Assembly (NCBI RefSeq): GCF_050433225.1
Contig: NZ_JBNPXQ010000001.1
Location: forward strand, 62,001 to 126,000
Source: Sphingomonas_D zeicaulis
Lineage (GTDB): Bacteria; Pseudomonadota; Alphaproteobacteria; Sphingomonadales; Sphingomonadaceae
Length of the DNA: 64,000 nucleotides
Direction of reading: 5' to 3'
The notes beneath the pieces are model-generated. The model was not told where the DNA came from, ran no database searches, and was given only the letters and a program-made list of their open reading frames with translations. Position 1 is the stretch's first letter; every line of letters starts with the position of its first letter. Made by a program: the position numbers and the translations under genes. This document shows positions 8,534 through 15,978 of the stretch, in pieces.

Positions 8534-8793
8534 GGGTCGCGGAGTTCGTCATCATGGTCAACGGCCTCGGATGGTGTGCGAGACGCCGCGATCGCGGCGC
8601 GGTCCTCGTCGGTAAAATCGCCGAGCGTCAGCACTTCACGATCGCGGCGCTTGAGGCGTTGATATTCCGCGGCGGACATCAGCACGAGACTGTCATGACC
8701 ATGATGCGTAATGGTCAGCGGCGCGATCAGTGCCTCGCGGCTAAAGCGGCCGAACGACTTTGCCATTTCGACGGAACTTACAGATCGAGTCAT
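8530..8793 (-). CDS. Phd/YefM-type antitoxin, 87 aa
   Basis: ATG 8793 has an AGGAGG ribosome site. The sequence SSVEMAKSFGRFSREAL is the N-terminal DNA-binding region, followed by LTITHHGHDSLVLMSAAEYQ, the typical Phd/YefM beta hairpin, then a disordered acidic tail. It should neutralise the downstream PemK-like protein. A perfect 10-base-arm palindrome lies just upstream of the RBS. Confidence 0.8.
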   Translation of the reverse strand: MTRSVSSVEMAKSFGRFSREALIAPLTITHHGHDSLVLMSAAEYQRLKRRDREVLTLGDFTDEDRAAIAASRTPSEAVDHDDELRDP

Positions 8794-8806
8794 GCCGAAC
8801 CTCCTG

Positions 8807-8830
8807 CCCGGAAAATACGGATTTTCCGGG
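8807..8830. promoter_or_regulatory. Perfect palindrome upstream of the Phd-type antitoxin
   Basis: CCCGGAAAAT-ACGG-ATTTTCCGGG, with perfect 10-base arms, lies 14 bases before the antitoxin start and immediately before its RBS. It is probably the autoregulatory operator of the TA operon. A hairpin at the mRNA 5-prime end is the alternative. Confidence 0.55.
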
Positions 8831-8860
8831 TGCGATTCAAGGCGGCGAGCGCCGAGCGCG

Positions 8861-9085
8861 GTGATGCTGCGGAGGGCGGCTCATCGGGGCGACACGGTTT
8901 CAGCCTATAATCTGGCGATCACCCATCTCAACATCGGTGACATGACGGCCTACCGGCTGCAACTCGCTCGCGCCGCGAGGTTGGACTACACGGGTGACGG
9001 CGAAAGCGGGTTGCGCCGCTTCCTGACGCGCTTCCCGCAGCCAGTCATGCGGCGCTTCGGTCGGTTGTCGCCACCGCGTTGCTGA
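8861..9085 (+). pseudogene. Possible remnant of a Sel1/TPR-repeat protein
   Basis: The open frame contains RRAAHRGDTVSAYNLAITHL, then NIGDMTAYRLQLARAARL, resembling one and a half helical repeats of a Sel1/TPR protein. It has no N-terminal domain, and its end adjoins a TTTCGGGGACA element at 9117. It looks like a truncated 3-prime fragment. It could also be a chance frame. Confidence 0.3.
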
Positions 9086-9116
9086 GCGTCTTGATCAGCA
9101 GTGAGGTGACGCGATA

Positions 9117-9200
9117 AGTTTCGGGGACATAATACGAAACTCTGGTGATGGCCGTCGACGCTCAGCATATGATTTAGTTTAGTATTGTGTCCCCGAAACC
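9117..9200. repeat. Complete 84-bp TTTCGGGGACA palindromic element
   Basis: The left arm (9117-9141) and the inverted right arm (9176-9200) match over 25 bases with only a few differences. Both contain TTTCGGGGACAYAATAC, and the loop is 34 bases. This is the best-preserved full copy in the window and resembles REP/MITE elements mobilised by REP-associated tyrosine transposases. No transposase is present here. Confidence 0.8.
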
Positions 9201-9210
9201 GGGATTGCCG

Positions 9211-9534
9211 TCACTGTGCGCCAGCCACGCCATATTCGTCGTTCGGGTTGAGCAGATGATGTCCGAAGACGGCGCCTGCCGAGACATTGACCACGATGAC
9301 CACATAGACATCCGCAGTCTCGCTTCGAAGCAGAACATGATCATAGCGATGGTCCGCATCACGATAGACTTGGACGACATCGCCGATTTCGATGACGCCG
9401 AGAGCCGCCGGATCAAATCGGTCCACATAGAGCCAAATGTCGACAGCGGCGTCCGAGGAGGTTGTCACGTCCCGCATCGGTTCCCTGAAGCACCGCAGGA
9501 ACTCGTCTCTCGTGAGCAATCGATCGCCGGTCAT
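9211..9534 (-). CDS. Hypothetical protein, 107 aa
   Basis: Start at ATG 9534 gives MTGDRLLTRDEFLRCF; the upstream extension to 9723 is Gly/Arg-rich and unlikely. The protein is acidic and mixed alpha/beta, with IWLYVDRFDPAALGVIEIGD and a hydrophobic VYVVIVVNVSAG strand. No family is recognised. It lies 50 bases downstream of the 63-aa gene and could share its promoter. Confidence 0.5.
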   Translation of the reverse strand: MTGDRLLTRDEFLRCFREPMRDVTTSSDAAVDIWLYVDRFDPAALGVIEIGDVVQVYRDADHRYDHVLLRSETADVYVVIVVNVSAGAVFGHHLLNPNDEYGVAGAQ

Positions 9535-9584
9535 CACCCTATGGTCGCGCGGAACATCGATGCGCGCAATCGGAGGATTACTTT

Positions 9585-9776
9585 TCAAGCCACCGCCGCC
9601 ACGAACCCCTCCGCATCCACCCCGCACCCGGCGAGATATGCCAGCACTTCCGCCCGTGCCGCGTGGTAGCGTTCGGCCTCGTCGTCGCGCTCCGCGGCAG
9701 GGCGGGTGCGGAGTTCGGTCCACGAGGTGGTGAGCATGTTGGCGAGGGTAATGAATTCGGGGGATGGGGGCGTCAT
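9585..9776 (-). CDS. Small hypothetical protein, 63 aa
   Basis: ATG 9776 has GGAG seven bases upstream and a strong promoter 20 bases further up, so the gene is probably real despite its size. The product is helical and acidic (RPAAERDDEAERYHAARAEV). Its promoter overlaps a copy of the same palindrome found in front of the phage early genes. It may therefore belong to the phage regulon. Its function is unknown. Confidence 0.5.
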   Translation of the reverse strand: MTPPSPEFITLANMLTTSWTELRTRPAAERDDEAERYHAARAEVLAYLAGCGVDAEGFVAAVA

Positions 9777-9802
9777 CGCGGGCTCCGTATCGACTATCCC
9801 AG

Positions 9803-9831
9803 AATATACGATAATCGTTTTATTCCGTCAA
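9803..9831 (-). promoter_or_regulatory. Promoter with overlapping repressor-type operator (left)
   Basis: On the minus strand TTGACG (9831-9826) and TATATT (9808-9803) are separated by exactly 17 bases, an excellent sigma-70 promoter for the 63-aa gene. Within it, on the plus strand, TATACGA-TAA-TCGTTTT (9805-9821) is a slightly imperfect copy of the palindrome at 10553-10569. The likely binder is the HTH protein encoded at 10032-10493. Confidence 0.55.
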
Positions 9832-9940
9832 CCGCAGCCCGATCCAACACCAATTCGGATAGGAAATTTCCTGCGATCTTCCTTGCGGAATAGGAAAGCG
9901 ACCGCCAGAACAAAATAAGAACAAAGGAGTCGAGTCGCCC

Positions 9941-10246
9941 ATGCGCGAGCTGGAGCGCGTCACTTTGCCCGATCCGGAATGCGAGGGCGGTTGCCAGCCC
10001 TGCTATCTGGATTGTGCGATGTGCCGCATCGTCATGATGGCAAGGCTTCGCGAAATCGAAGCGCTGCTGCGCGAGCGGCCATCGCGATCTGATCCGAAGA
10101 GGGCTCAGTGGACCCTTCAGATGGAAGAAGCTGAAGCGCATGTCGCAATGCTAGAGCCAAAGCTTCAGCAGCTGACGCCGACAGCGGGCCGGGCGGCGCC
10201 AGCGGCACAAGTGCCTGTAAAACCGGGGCGAGCGCGGCTGCACTGA
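9941..10246 (+). CDS. Cys-rich small protein, 101 aa, overlapping the repressor gene antisense
   Basis: The ATG is preceded by AAAGGAG. The N-terminus contains ECEGGCQPCYLDCAMCR, five cysteines in a metal-site-like spacing. A charged helical region with a coiled-coil feel follows. Its 3-prime 215 bases overlap the convergent repressor gene. Both frames look coding, so either this is a true antisense overlap or one of them is shorter than drawn. Confidence 0.4.
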   Translation: MRELERVTLPDPECEGGCQPCYLDCAMCRIVMMARLREIEALLRERPSRSDPKRAQWTLQMEEAEAHVAMLEPKLQQLTPTAGRAAPAAQVPVKPGRARLH

Positions 10247-10493
10247 TGGGGGCAGGGGCGGGCGGCGGGCTGAGCCGCGCCGCCTCGCCGGCGCCGTCCG
10301 CATCCTCGCCGAGATCGAACGCGGCGATCAGCGCCATCGCCTCGTCATAGCCCAGCTTGCGCAGCCGGCCGGTCTTCGCCGGATTGTAGAGCGTCGCGAC
10401 ATTGGGCTGCGCCACGCCGAGCACGCGGGCGATTTCCGCCTGGGTCACCCCGCGCGCCTTGAGCAGCGCCAATATCTCCTGCGCAGATCGCAT
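10032..10493 (-). CDS. Phage-type HTH transcriptional regulator (XRE-like), 153 aa
   Basis: The N-terminal helix-turn-helix reads LLKARGVTQAEIARVLGVAQ, followed by PNVATLYNPAKTGRLRKLGYDEAM, as in Cro/CI-like regulators. The C-terminal half is Ala/Pro-rich and helical. It is divergent from the phage early gene at 10579. Matching palindromes at 9805-9821 and 10553-10569 flank its locus, consistent with a repressor that controls both sides. There is no LexA-type protease domain, so any inducer must act differently. Confidence 0.65.
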   Translation of the reverse strand: MRSAQEILALLKARGVTQAEIARVLGVAQPNVATLYNPAKTGRLRKLGYDEAMALIAAFDLGEDADGAGEAARLSPPPAPAPISAAALAPVLQALVPLAPPGPLSASAAEALALALRHALQLLPSEGSTEPSSDQIAMAARAAALRFREALPS

Positions 10494-10542
10494 GCCCCAT
10501 CATCTACCGGCGAGGGTGGCGATCGTCCAGCCACGCAGGGGC

Positions 10543-10571
10543 TTGCGTCGTATATACGAGAATCGTATAAC
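10543..10571 (+). promoter_or_regulatory. Early promoter with perfect operator palindrome (right)
   Basis: TTGCGT (10543-10548) and TATAAC (10566-10571) are separated by exactly 17 bases. The palindrome TATACGA-GAA-TCGTATA (10553-10569) covers the spacer and -10 box. Predicted transcription begins at about 10578, at the ATG of the next gene, so the mRNA would be leaderless. Binding there would block RNA polymerase. Confidence 0.6.
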
Positions 10572-10578
10572 GCGACTC

Positions 10579-10986
10579 ATGCTAAAGACTCGCCCCCCGG
10601 CCGGCGCTGCGCCGGCGATGAACCCGCGGATGGAGGCGCGCGCCCGCGCGCTGCTGTTCGCGATGTCAGGCACCGCAACGGTGCGCCAGCTTCGCGCCGA
10701 GGGCTTCGGCGTCAGCGTCGATGCGATCCGCCGGCTGCGGCGCGAGATGGTCGCCGATGGCAGCGCCCGCCGTCTCGGCGCGCGCGCCGATGGCCCGCCC
10801 GTGGAGGACGAGGCCGATGATGAGGAAGAACATCCGGCGCGCTGGGCCGAACAGGGATCGCGGCTGCTGCTGCGTCGGATGCTGGAAACCGGTCAGCATG
10901 CGCTGGCGGCTCGCGCGGCGTTCGAGGCGGCCTGCGGGGCGGCGGGGCTGGATCCGGCCATCACCGGCGCGGGCGGCGCGCGATGA
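10579..10986 (+). CDS. Phage early protein, 135 aa
   Basis: First gene of the + strand phage operon. The segment MEARARALLFAMSGTATVRQ followed by GVSVDAIRRLRREMVADGSA looks like a helix-turn-helix. An acidic linker and a helical C-terminus follow. There is no RBS, and ATG 10579 coincides with the predicted transcription start, so leaderless translation is likely; ATG 10618 is the alternative. The stop overlaps the next start (ATGA). Confidence 0.55.
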   Translation: MLKTRPPAGAAPAMNPRMEARARALLFAMSGTATVRQLRAEGFGVSVDAIRRLRREMVADGSARRLGARADGPPVEDEADDEEEHPARWAEQGSRLLLRRMLETGQHALAARAAFEAACGAAGLDPAITGAGGAR

Positions 10987-11699
10987 GCCGCGGCGGCGAC
11001 GATGCCGGCGCGCTCGTCGCCGCGCTGGTCGAGGCCGGGCTGGCGCCCGCGCTGCTGGCCCGCGTGGCACGGCTGCTCGGCCGGCTCGATGCAGCGGAAG
11101 CAGCGCTTGCCGCAGCCGCGATCGATCCCGTCGCCGAGCGCCGCCGTGCCTATGATCGGGAACGGAAGCGGGCAGGGGCAAGGGGCGCGCGCTCCACCGG
11201 AATTCCGGCGGAGGCCGCCGCACCGCCCCCCGATAAAGAAACGCCCCCCACACCCCCCAAAGAAATTAACCCCCTTATCGATCCCGATGGCGGTGCCCGG
11301 CGCGTGCGCCGCCGCACCACGGCATCGCGGCTGGCGCCGGATTGGCAGCCGGCACCACTCACTCCCGGCACCATCGCCCACGCCACCGTCAGCGCGTGGG
11401 AACCCGGTCGCATCGAGCGCGAGCTGGCGCGCTTCCGCGATCATTATGCTGCCGCCCCCGGCGAACGTGGGCTGGCGGCGGACTGGCAGGCGCGCTGGCG
11501 CACCTGGATCGGCAACGCAGAACAATGGGAACAGCATCGCAATGACAACCGCACGCGCCATCGGCCCCCGCGCGAACGGCCGCTTCACCGACATTCCGCC
11601 GGGCGCACCGCCACCGCCGACGACGATCCCGCCTTCAACAACCCGCTGCTGGGCGCCGTGCTTGCCGCCGCGGCTGGGCGGGGCGCTGGCGGGGACTGA
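10983..11699 (+). CDS. Phage replication-type protein, 238 aa
   Basis: Overlaps the previous gene by four bases. The N-terminal helices (GGDDAGALVAALVEAGLAPA) are followed by a basic Arg-rich stretch and a Pro-rich linker. The C-terminal part reads RLAPDWQPAPLTPGTIAHAT, then ELARFRDHYAA and WQARWRTWIGNAEQW. The last motif (DWQARWRTWI) is typical of small phage and prophage proteins near replication initiators (gpO/DnaT-like C-termini). The exact role is inferred. Confidence 0.55.
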   Translation: MSRGGDDAGALVAALVEAGLAPALLARVARLLGRLDAAEAALAAAAIDPVAERRRAYDRERKRAGARGARSTGIPAEAAAPPPDKETPPTPPKEINPLIDPDGGARRVRRRTTASRLAPDWQPAPLTPGTIAHATVSAWEPGRIERELARFRDHYAAAPGERGLAADWQARWRTWIGNAEQWEQHRNDNRTRHRPPRERPLHRHSAGRTATADDDPAFNNPLLGAVLAAAAGRGAGGD

Positions 11700-12102
11700 G
11701 CCGCTGTTCGAGCTGCCGCTGCCCACGCCTGCCGAACGCAGCGCGCTGGCCCGCGCCATCGCCGAGATGGAGGCGGCGGGGCAGGGCCCGCCGGTGGCGA
11801 CGATCGATCTTGCGATCGGCAAGCTGGCGCTCGCCTTTCCGCCGGTGAAGCAGAGCGAGGCCGCCGCCACCGCGCGGCTGGCGCTGTATCGCGAGGCACT
11901 GGCCGATCTGCCGGCGGACATATTGGCGGAGGCGGTGGCCGCCTGCATCCGCCGCTGCCGCTTCTTCCCGACGGTGGCCGAGATACGCGAGAGCGCGCGC
12001 AGTCCGCTGGCGCTGCGCGAATGGCAGCTCGGCCGGCTCAGGATGCTGGCGTGGCGGCATGACCGGGAAAGCCAGGCGAATATGCAGGGAGATGTGCAAT
12101 GA
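11662..12102 (+). CDS. Phage replication-accessory-like protein, 146 aa
   Basis: The start is uncertain. TTG 11662 gives a 38-base overlap with the preceding gene, while ATG 11542 would overlap by 158. The product is helical, with LYREALADLPADILAEAVAA, then CIRRCRFFPTVAEIRESARS. That pattern recurs in phage proteins beside replication genes and resembles the helicase-loader type. It overlaps the next gene by four bases (ATGA). Confidence 0.5.
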   Translation: MPPRLGGALAGTEPLFELPLPTPAERSALARAIAEMEAAGQGPPVATIDLAIGKLALAFPPVKQSEAAATARLALYREALADLPADILAEAVAACIRRCRFFPTVAEIRESARSPLALREWQLGRLRMLAWRHDRESQANMQGDVQ

Positions 12103-12557
12103 ACGGCGTTGCGAACCATGCCGGATTGACTGGCCTGTCGTGGAACGAACTCACCATCTATCGCGCGCTGGTGGAGGCCGCGGCGGCGGGGGCGCAATGC
12201 CCCAACGCCGATGCGCTGGGCGCGCTGATCCGCTGCGCCTCGCCCAGCACCACGCCCACCATCGTCGGCCGGCTGGAGCGCAAGGGGCTGATCCGCGTCG
12301 AGCGTTACCAGCGCAGCCGCCGCGTGCAGATCGTCGCGACGGGCAAGTGGACGGCGGAACCGCCCAACCAGCAGCCCCACTGGCGCGAACGGCCCAAGGC
12401 CGGGGTGCCCGCACCGGCGCGCACTGTGGTGGCGACGCACCAGCCGGTGATGGCCACCGAGATCGCGGCATGGGCGCAGAAGCGCGGCGTCTCGCTGGCG
12501 GATGCGCTGTGCGACCTGGTGTTCGTGGGGTGGCAGGTGGAGCAGGATCGTGGGTGA
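12099..12557 (+). CDS. Winged-helix phage protein, 152 aa
   Basis: The segment LSWNELTIYRALVEAAAAGA, then NADALGALIRCASPSTTPTI and VGRLERKGLIRVERYQRSR, is a MarR-like winged helix with its wing. A C-terminal helical part follows after a Pro-rich linker. The gene is coupled to the preceding one (ATGA). It is probably a phage regulator or origin-binding protein, and is the last gene before the terminase. Confidence 0.55.
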   Translation: MNGVANHAGLTGLSWNELTIYRALVEAAAAGAQCPNADALGALIRCASPSTTPTIVGRLERKGLIRVERYQRSRRVQIVATGKWTAEPPNQQPHWRERPKAGVPAPARTVVATHQPVMATEIAAWAQKRGVSLADALCDLVFVGWQVEQDRG

Positions 12558-12603
12558 GGTGACGAGTCTGCTGTCCTCGCCTTCGGTTTGCGGGCGGGCG
12601 GAT

Positions 12604-13317
12604 ATGTCCTCCCCGGAACGGGGAGGGGGACCGCGCGCGCCAGCGCGTGGTGGTGGGGCCGGCGCCGAAGCATCCGGTGGCAAAGTCGCGCGAGCGAAGA
12701 GGTCCAAGCCGGCCCCTGCACCACCGCCTGCGGCGGCGAATGGGGTTGGATTGCCCCCGGCAATCCAAGATCGTGCCGGGGGCACGATCGACCCCACTTG
12801 CCCCCTCCCCGATCAAAGCTCGGAGGGGAAAATTCCCCCCGCTGCCGAAGAGAGCAAAAAAATCCCCCGCCGTTATGACCGCGCGGCCATCATCCCCCGC
12901 ATCTTCGCGGAGGTCGCCACCGGCCGCTCGCTCTCCGCGGTGCTGCGCGCCGGGGCGGAGCGGATGCCGGCCGAGCGCACCTTCTGGGGCTGGTATATGG
13001 AGGATGAAGCCGTCCGCACCGGGCTCGCCCGTGCGCGGGAGGCGGGGGCGGAGGCGATGCTCGACCAGGCGCTCGACATCGCCGACGGCGTGACCGACAC
13101 CGGCAAGGATGCCGCGGAAGCGGTCGCCCGCTCCAAGCTGCGCATCGACACGCGGCTGCGCTACGCCCAGCTTGTCGCGCCGCGCCGCTATGCCGGGCGC
13201 GACGGCGATACCCACACCACGGACGACCCGCCCGAGCCGATCGACGAGGTGCTGGCGCTCACCCGCCTCGCCGCGCTCGCCGATGCGCTGCAGCGCCGGC
13301 TGGGCTGCAAGGAGTAA
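12604..13317 (+). CDS. Terminase small subunit (Sf6-like), 237 aa
   Basis: The conserved part begins near residue 87 (IPRRYDRAAIIPRIFAEVAT). It continues with ERTFWGWYMEDEAVRTGLAR, AREAGAEAMLDQALDIADGV, and KLRIDTRLRYAQLVAPRRYA, the signature of Sf6-type small terminases. These bind phage DNA and recruit the large subunit. The first 75-80 codons (12604 to about 12830) coincide with a GC-rich intergenic-type repeat sequence, so the true start may lie further in. The stop is four bases from the TerL start. Confidence 0.75.
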   Translation: MSSPERGGGPRAPARGGGAGAEASGGKVARAKRSKPAPAPPPAAANGVGLPPAIQDRAGGTIDPTCPLPDQSSEGKIPPAAEESKKIPRRYDRAAIIPRIFAEVATGRSLSAVLRAGAERMPAERTFWGWYMEDEAVRTGLARAREAGAEAMLDQALDIADGVTDTGKDAAEAVARSKLRIDTRLRYAQLVAPRRYAGRDGDTHTTDDPPEPIDEVLALTRLAALADALQRRLGCKE

Positions 13318-13321
13318 GCCG

Positions 13322-14914
13322 ATGATCCCCAGCACCCCGGCCGAGTGGGAAAAGCTGCTCGCCATCGCCTCCCCCGCGGAGCGCGCCGAGATCGAGGCGA
13401 TCCTCGCGGCGGACCTGCGCGACATGCCCTGGCGCCCGCAGGTCGGGCGGCAGGCGGAATGTGCGGAAAGCGCTGCGTTCGTCACCGGCTATGGCGCGGC
13501 GGCGGGCGGCGGCAAGACCGATCTTATCGCCGGCCTCGCGCTCACCCGCCACCGCCGCAGCGTGATCTTCCGGCGCGAGAAGATCCAGACCGAGGGCGTC
13601 ATCCAGCGCCTCGCCGAACTGCTCGGCTCCACCGTCGGGCATAATGGCCAGAAGGGGGTGTGGCGGCTGCCCGGCGGCGCGATGGTGGAGTTCGGCGGGC
13701 TCGACGCGCCCGACGATCACCGCAAATGGCAGGGCCGCCCGCACGACCTGAAGGCCTATGACGAGGTCACCGAGATGCGCGAGGCGCAGGTGCGCTTCAC
13801 CATGGGGTGGACGCGATCGGCGGACCCCGCGCAGCGCTGCCGCGTGCTGATGACGTTCAACCCGCCGACCACCAGCGAGGGCCGCTGGGTGATCGATTAT
13901 TTCGCGCCGTGGCTCGATCCCAACCATCCGCGCCCCGCCGAACCGGGCGAACTGCGCTGGTTCACCACGCTTGGCGGGCGCGACGTGGAGGCGCCGGGGC
14001 CGGAGCCGTTCGTGCTTTTCCGGGGCGCGCCGCTGACCGATTTCGACCCGGCGGAGTTCCCGCCCGAAAAGGTGATCGTGCCGGTCAGCCGCACCTTCAT
14101 CCCCAGCCGCGTGACCGACAATTATTTCTACGTGCGCTCGGGCTATCTCAACACCTTGCAGGCGTTGCCTGAGCCGCTGCGCACGCAGATGCTGCAGGGC
14201 GATTTCGCCGCGGGGGTGGCGGACGATCCCTGGGCGGTGATTCCGGCGAGCTGGGTGGATGCGGCGATGGCGCGCTGGCGGACCGGCTCCGCGACGCCGA
14301 CGGGGCCGATGGACAGCATCGGCGCTGACATCGCCGCCGGCGGGCGCGACGACATGGTGATCGCGCGCCGCCACGGCGCCTGGTTCGACGCGCCGATCAT
14401 CATCCCCGGCCGCGACATTCCGCAGGACCGCGCCGGCCCGGAGGCGGCGGCGCGGGTGATCATGGCCCGGCGGGACCGGGCGGTGGTGCATGCGGACGTC
14501 GTCGGCTGGGGCCTTGCCTGCGTAAACTTCCTCAGCGCCAATGACGTGCAGGTGGTGCCGGTGAACTTCGCCCGCGCCAGCCGCGAACGCACCGCCGACG
14601 GGCGCCTCGCCTTCGCCAACCTGCGCGCCGAAACCCTCTGGCGCCTGCGCGAAACCCTCGATCCCGCCGCCCCCGTGCCCGCCGCGCTCCCCCCGCATCC
14701 CCAGTTGCGCGCCGATCTCACCAGCTATCGCTGGGAACTGCGCCCGACCGGCATCTTCATCGAACCCAAGGAAGCGCAGAAGGCGCGGCTGGGCCGGTCG
14801 CCGGACTTCGGCGATGCCTATGCGATGGCCAACATGGCGACGCTGAAGACCGAGACATGGGACGAATTGCGCGCGGCGGCGAAGGGCGGGGATCGGTATG
14901 CGGAGTTGGAGTGA
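13322..14914 (+). CDS. Phage terminase large subunit, 530 aa
   Basis: Start ATG 13322 lies just after the TerS stop. The Walker A-type loop TGYGAAAGGGKTD sits near residues 55-67, and the Walker B-like HDLKAYDEVTE near 141-151. The nuclease half begins with SIGADIAAGGRDD near residue 332 and ends with SPDFGDAYAMA near 500. It is full length for a podovirus terminase and should be the ATP-driven packaging motor with headful nuclease. No portal follows here; the next phage gene is 20.8 kb away. After the stop come host-type hairpin repeats. Confidence 0.9.
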   Translation: MIPSTPAEWEKLLAIASPAERAEIEAILAADLRDMPWRPQVGRQAECAESAAFVTGYGAAAGGGKTDLIAGLALTRHRRSVIFRREKIQTEGVIQRLAELLGSTVGHNGQKGVWRLPGGAMVEFGGLDAPDDHRKWQGRPHDLKAYDEVTEMREAQVRFTMGWTRSADPAQRCRVLMTFNPPTTSEGRWVIDYFAPWLDPNHPRPAEPGELRWFTTLGGRDVEAPGPEPFVLFRGAPLTDFDPAEFPPEKVIVPVSRTFIPSRVTDNYFYVRSGYLNTLQALPEPLRTQMLQGDFAAGVADDPWAVIPASWVDAAMARWRTGSATPTGPMDSIGADIAAGGRDDMVIARRHGAWFDAPIIIPGRDIPQDRAGPEAAARVIMARRDRAVVHADVVGWGLACVNFLSANDVQVVPVNFARASRERTADGRLAFANLRAETLWRLRETLDPAAPVPAALPPHPQLRADLTSYRWELRPTGIFIEPKEAQKARLGRSPDFGDAYAMANMATLKTETWDELRAAAKGGDRYAELE

Positions 14915-14915
14915 C

Positions 14916-15083
14916 GCCCTCTCCCCTCGTGGGAGAGGGCCGGGTGAGGGGGAGTCGCACCGAGCGTAAAGCCTTGTCGGATTGGGCACTGGCCTCCGCA
15001 GCGAAACCTCAAGACTCCTATGCCAACCGCGACCTCCCCTCACCCCAACCCTCTCGCCCGAGGGGAGAGGGGGCTTTCAAACC
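14916..15083. repeat. Inverted pair of CCCTCTCCC-type intergenic hairpins
   Basis: Two hairpins, CCCTCTCCC...GGGAGAGGG near 14918-14940 and CCCTCTCGC...GGGGAGAGGG near 15054-15074, are inverted copies of one another. They are separated by about 100 bases of unrelated sequence. The pair resembles a bacterial interspersed mosaic element and may also terminate the terminase and LysR transcripts, which converge here. Similar hairpins occur near 31062 and 31224. Confidence 0.6.
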
Positions 15084-15967
15084 CTGCTCGCCACCAGCAT
15101 CTTCCTGAACGCCTCGAACGCCGCCGTGCCTTGCCGATCCGGATAATAAAGATGATAGCCCGCAAAAGGCGGGCACCAGGGCTCCAGCAGGCGGATGAGG
15201 CGGCCATCGGCGATCGGCGCCGCCACCAGATCCTCCAGAATGTAGAGGATGCCGAATCCCTCGATCGCGGCGCCGACCATGAGGTCACCGTCATTGAACA
15301 CCGGCCCGCGGCCCGGCCTGACCGTCACTGCATGGCCATCGCGCTCGAACGACCAGGGAGAGAGGTCGCCATGCGTGTCGCCATAGGCGATGCAGCGATG
15401 CACGATCAGGTCGCGGGGCTCGGTGGGCATGGGACGGTCGCCCAGATAGTCGCTGCTGGCGACCACCGCGATCCGAAGCGGCGGACCGATGCCGAGCGCG
15501 ATCATGTCCTTCTCCAGGCGCTCGCCGAGCCGGATGCCGGCATCGTAGCGGCCCGCGACGACGTCGGTCATTTCCCCCTCCACGCAAACCTCCACCTCGA
15601 TGCCGGGGTGGCGCCGCAGGAAGGCGGGCAGCATCGGCCACAGCAGCGTGTCCGCGGCATGTTTGCCCGTCGTGATCCGGACGGTGCCGACCGCTGCTCC
15701 GCGCTCGTGCGACAGCGCCTCGATCTCGTCGTCCAGACCGGCGAGCGCAGGGGACAGGGTGGCGAGCAGGCGCTCACCGGCGGCAGTGGGGGCGACGCTC
15801 CGCGTCGTGCGGGCGAGCAGGCGAAAGCCGAGCGCGCCTTCCAGTCGCTTCATCGTCTGGCTCAGCGCCGATTGGGTGACGCCAAGCCGCCGCGCGGCAC
15901 GGGTGAAGCTGCGGTCGGCGGCGATGGCGGCGAAAATCGCGAGGTCGGCAAGCTGATCCGGACGCAT
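15077..15967 (-). CDS. LysR family transcriptional regulator, 296 aa
   Basis: Winged helix at residues 1-60 (FTRAARRLGVTQSALSQTMK), then a periplasmic-binding-protein-like effector domain. The length is standard. It is divergent from the SDR gene at 16070, which it probably regulates. The shared intergenic region carries three ATTAGC half sites. The effector is unknown. Confidence 0.9.
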   Translation of the reverse strand: MRPDQLADLAIFAAIAADRSFTRAARRLGVTQSALSQTMKRLEGALGFRLLARTTRSVAPTAAGERLLATLSPALAGLDDEIEALSHERGAAVGTVRITTGKHAADTLLWPMLPAFLRRHPGIEVEVCVEGEMTDVVAGRYDAGIRLGERLEKDMIALGIGPPLRIAVVASSDYLGDRPMPTEPRDLIVHRCIAYGDTHGDLSPWSFERDGHAVTVRPGRGPVFNDGDLMVGAAIEGFGILYILEDLVAAPIADGRLIRLLEPWCPPFAGYHLYYPDRQGTAAFEAFRKMLVASRV

Positions 15968-15978
15968 TGATAATCCCG

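Noticed and set aside
2053..9200. CRISPR array made of the TTTCGGGGACA repeats
   Set aside because: Copies are irregularly spaced, occur in both orientations, are palindromic at their ends, and no cas gene is present.
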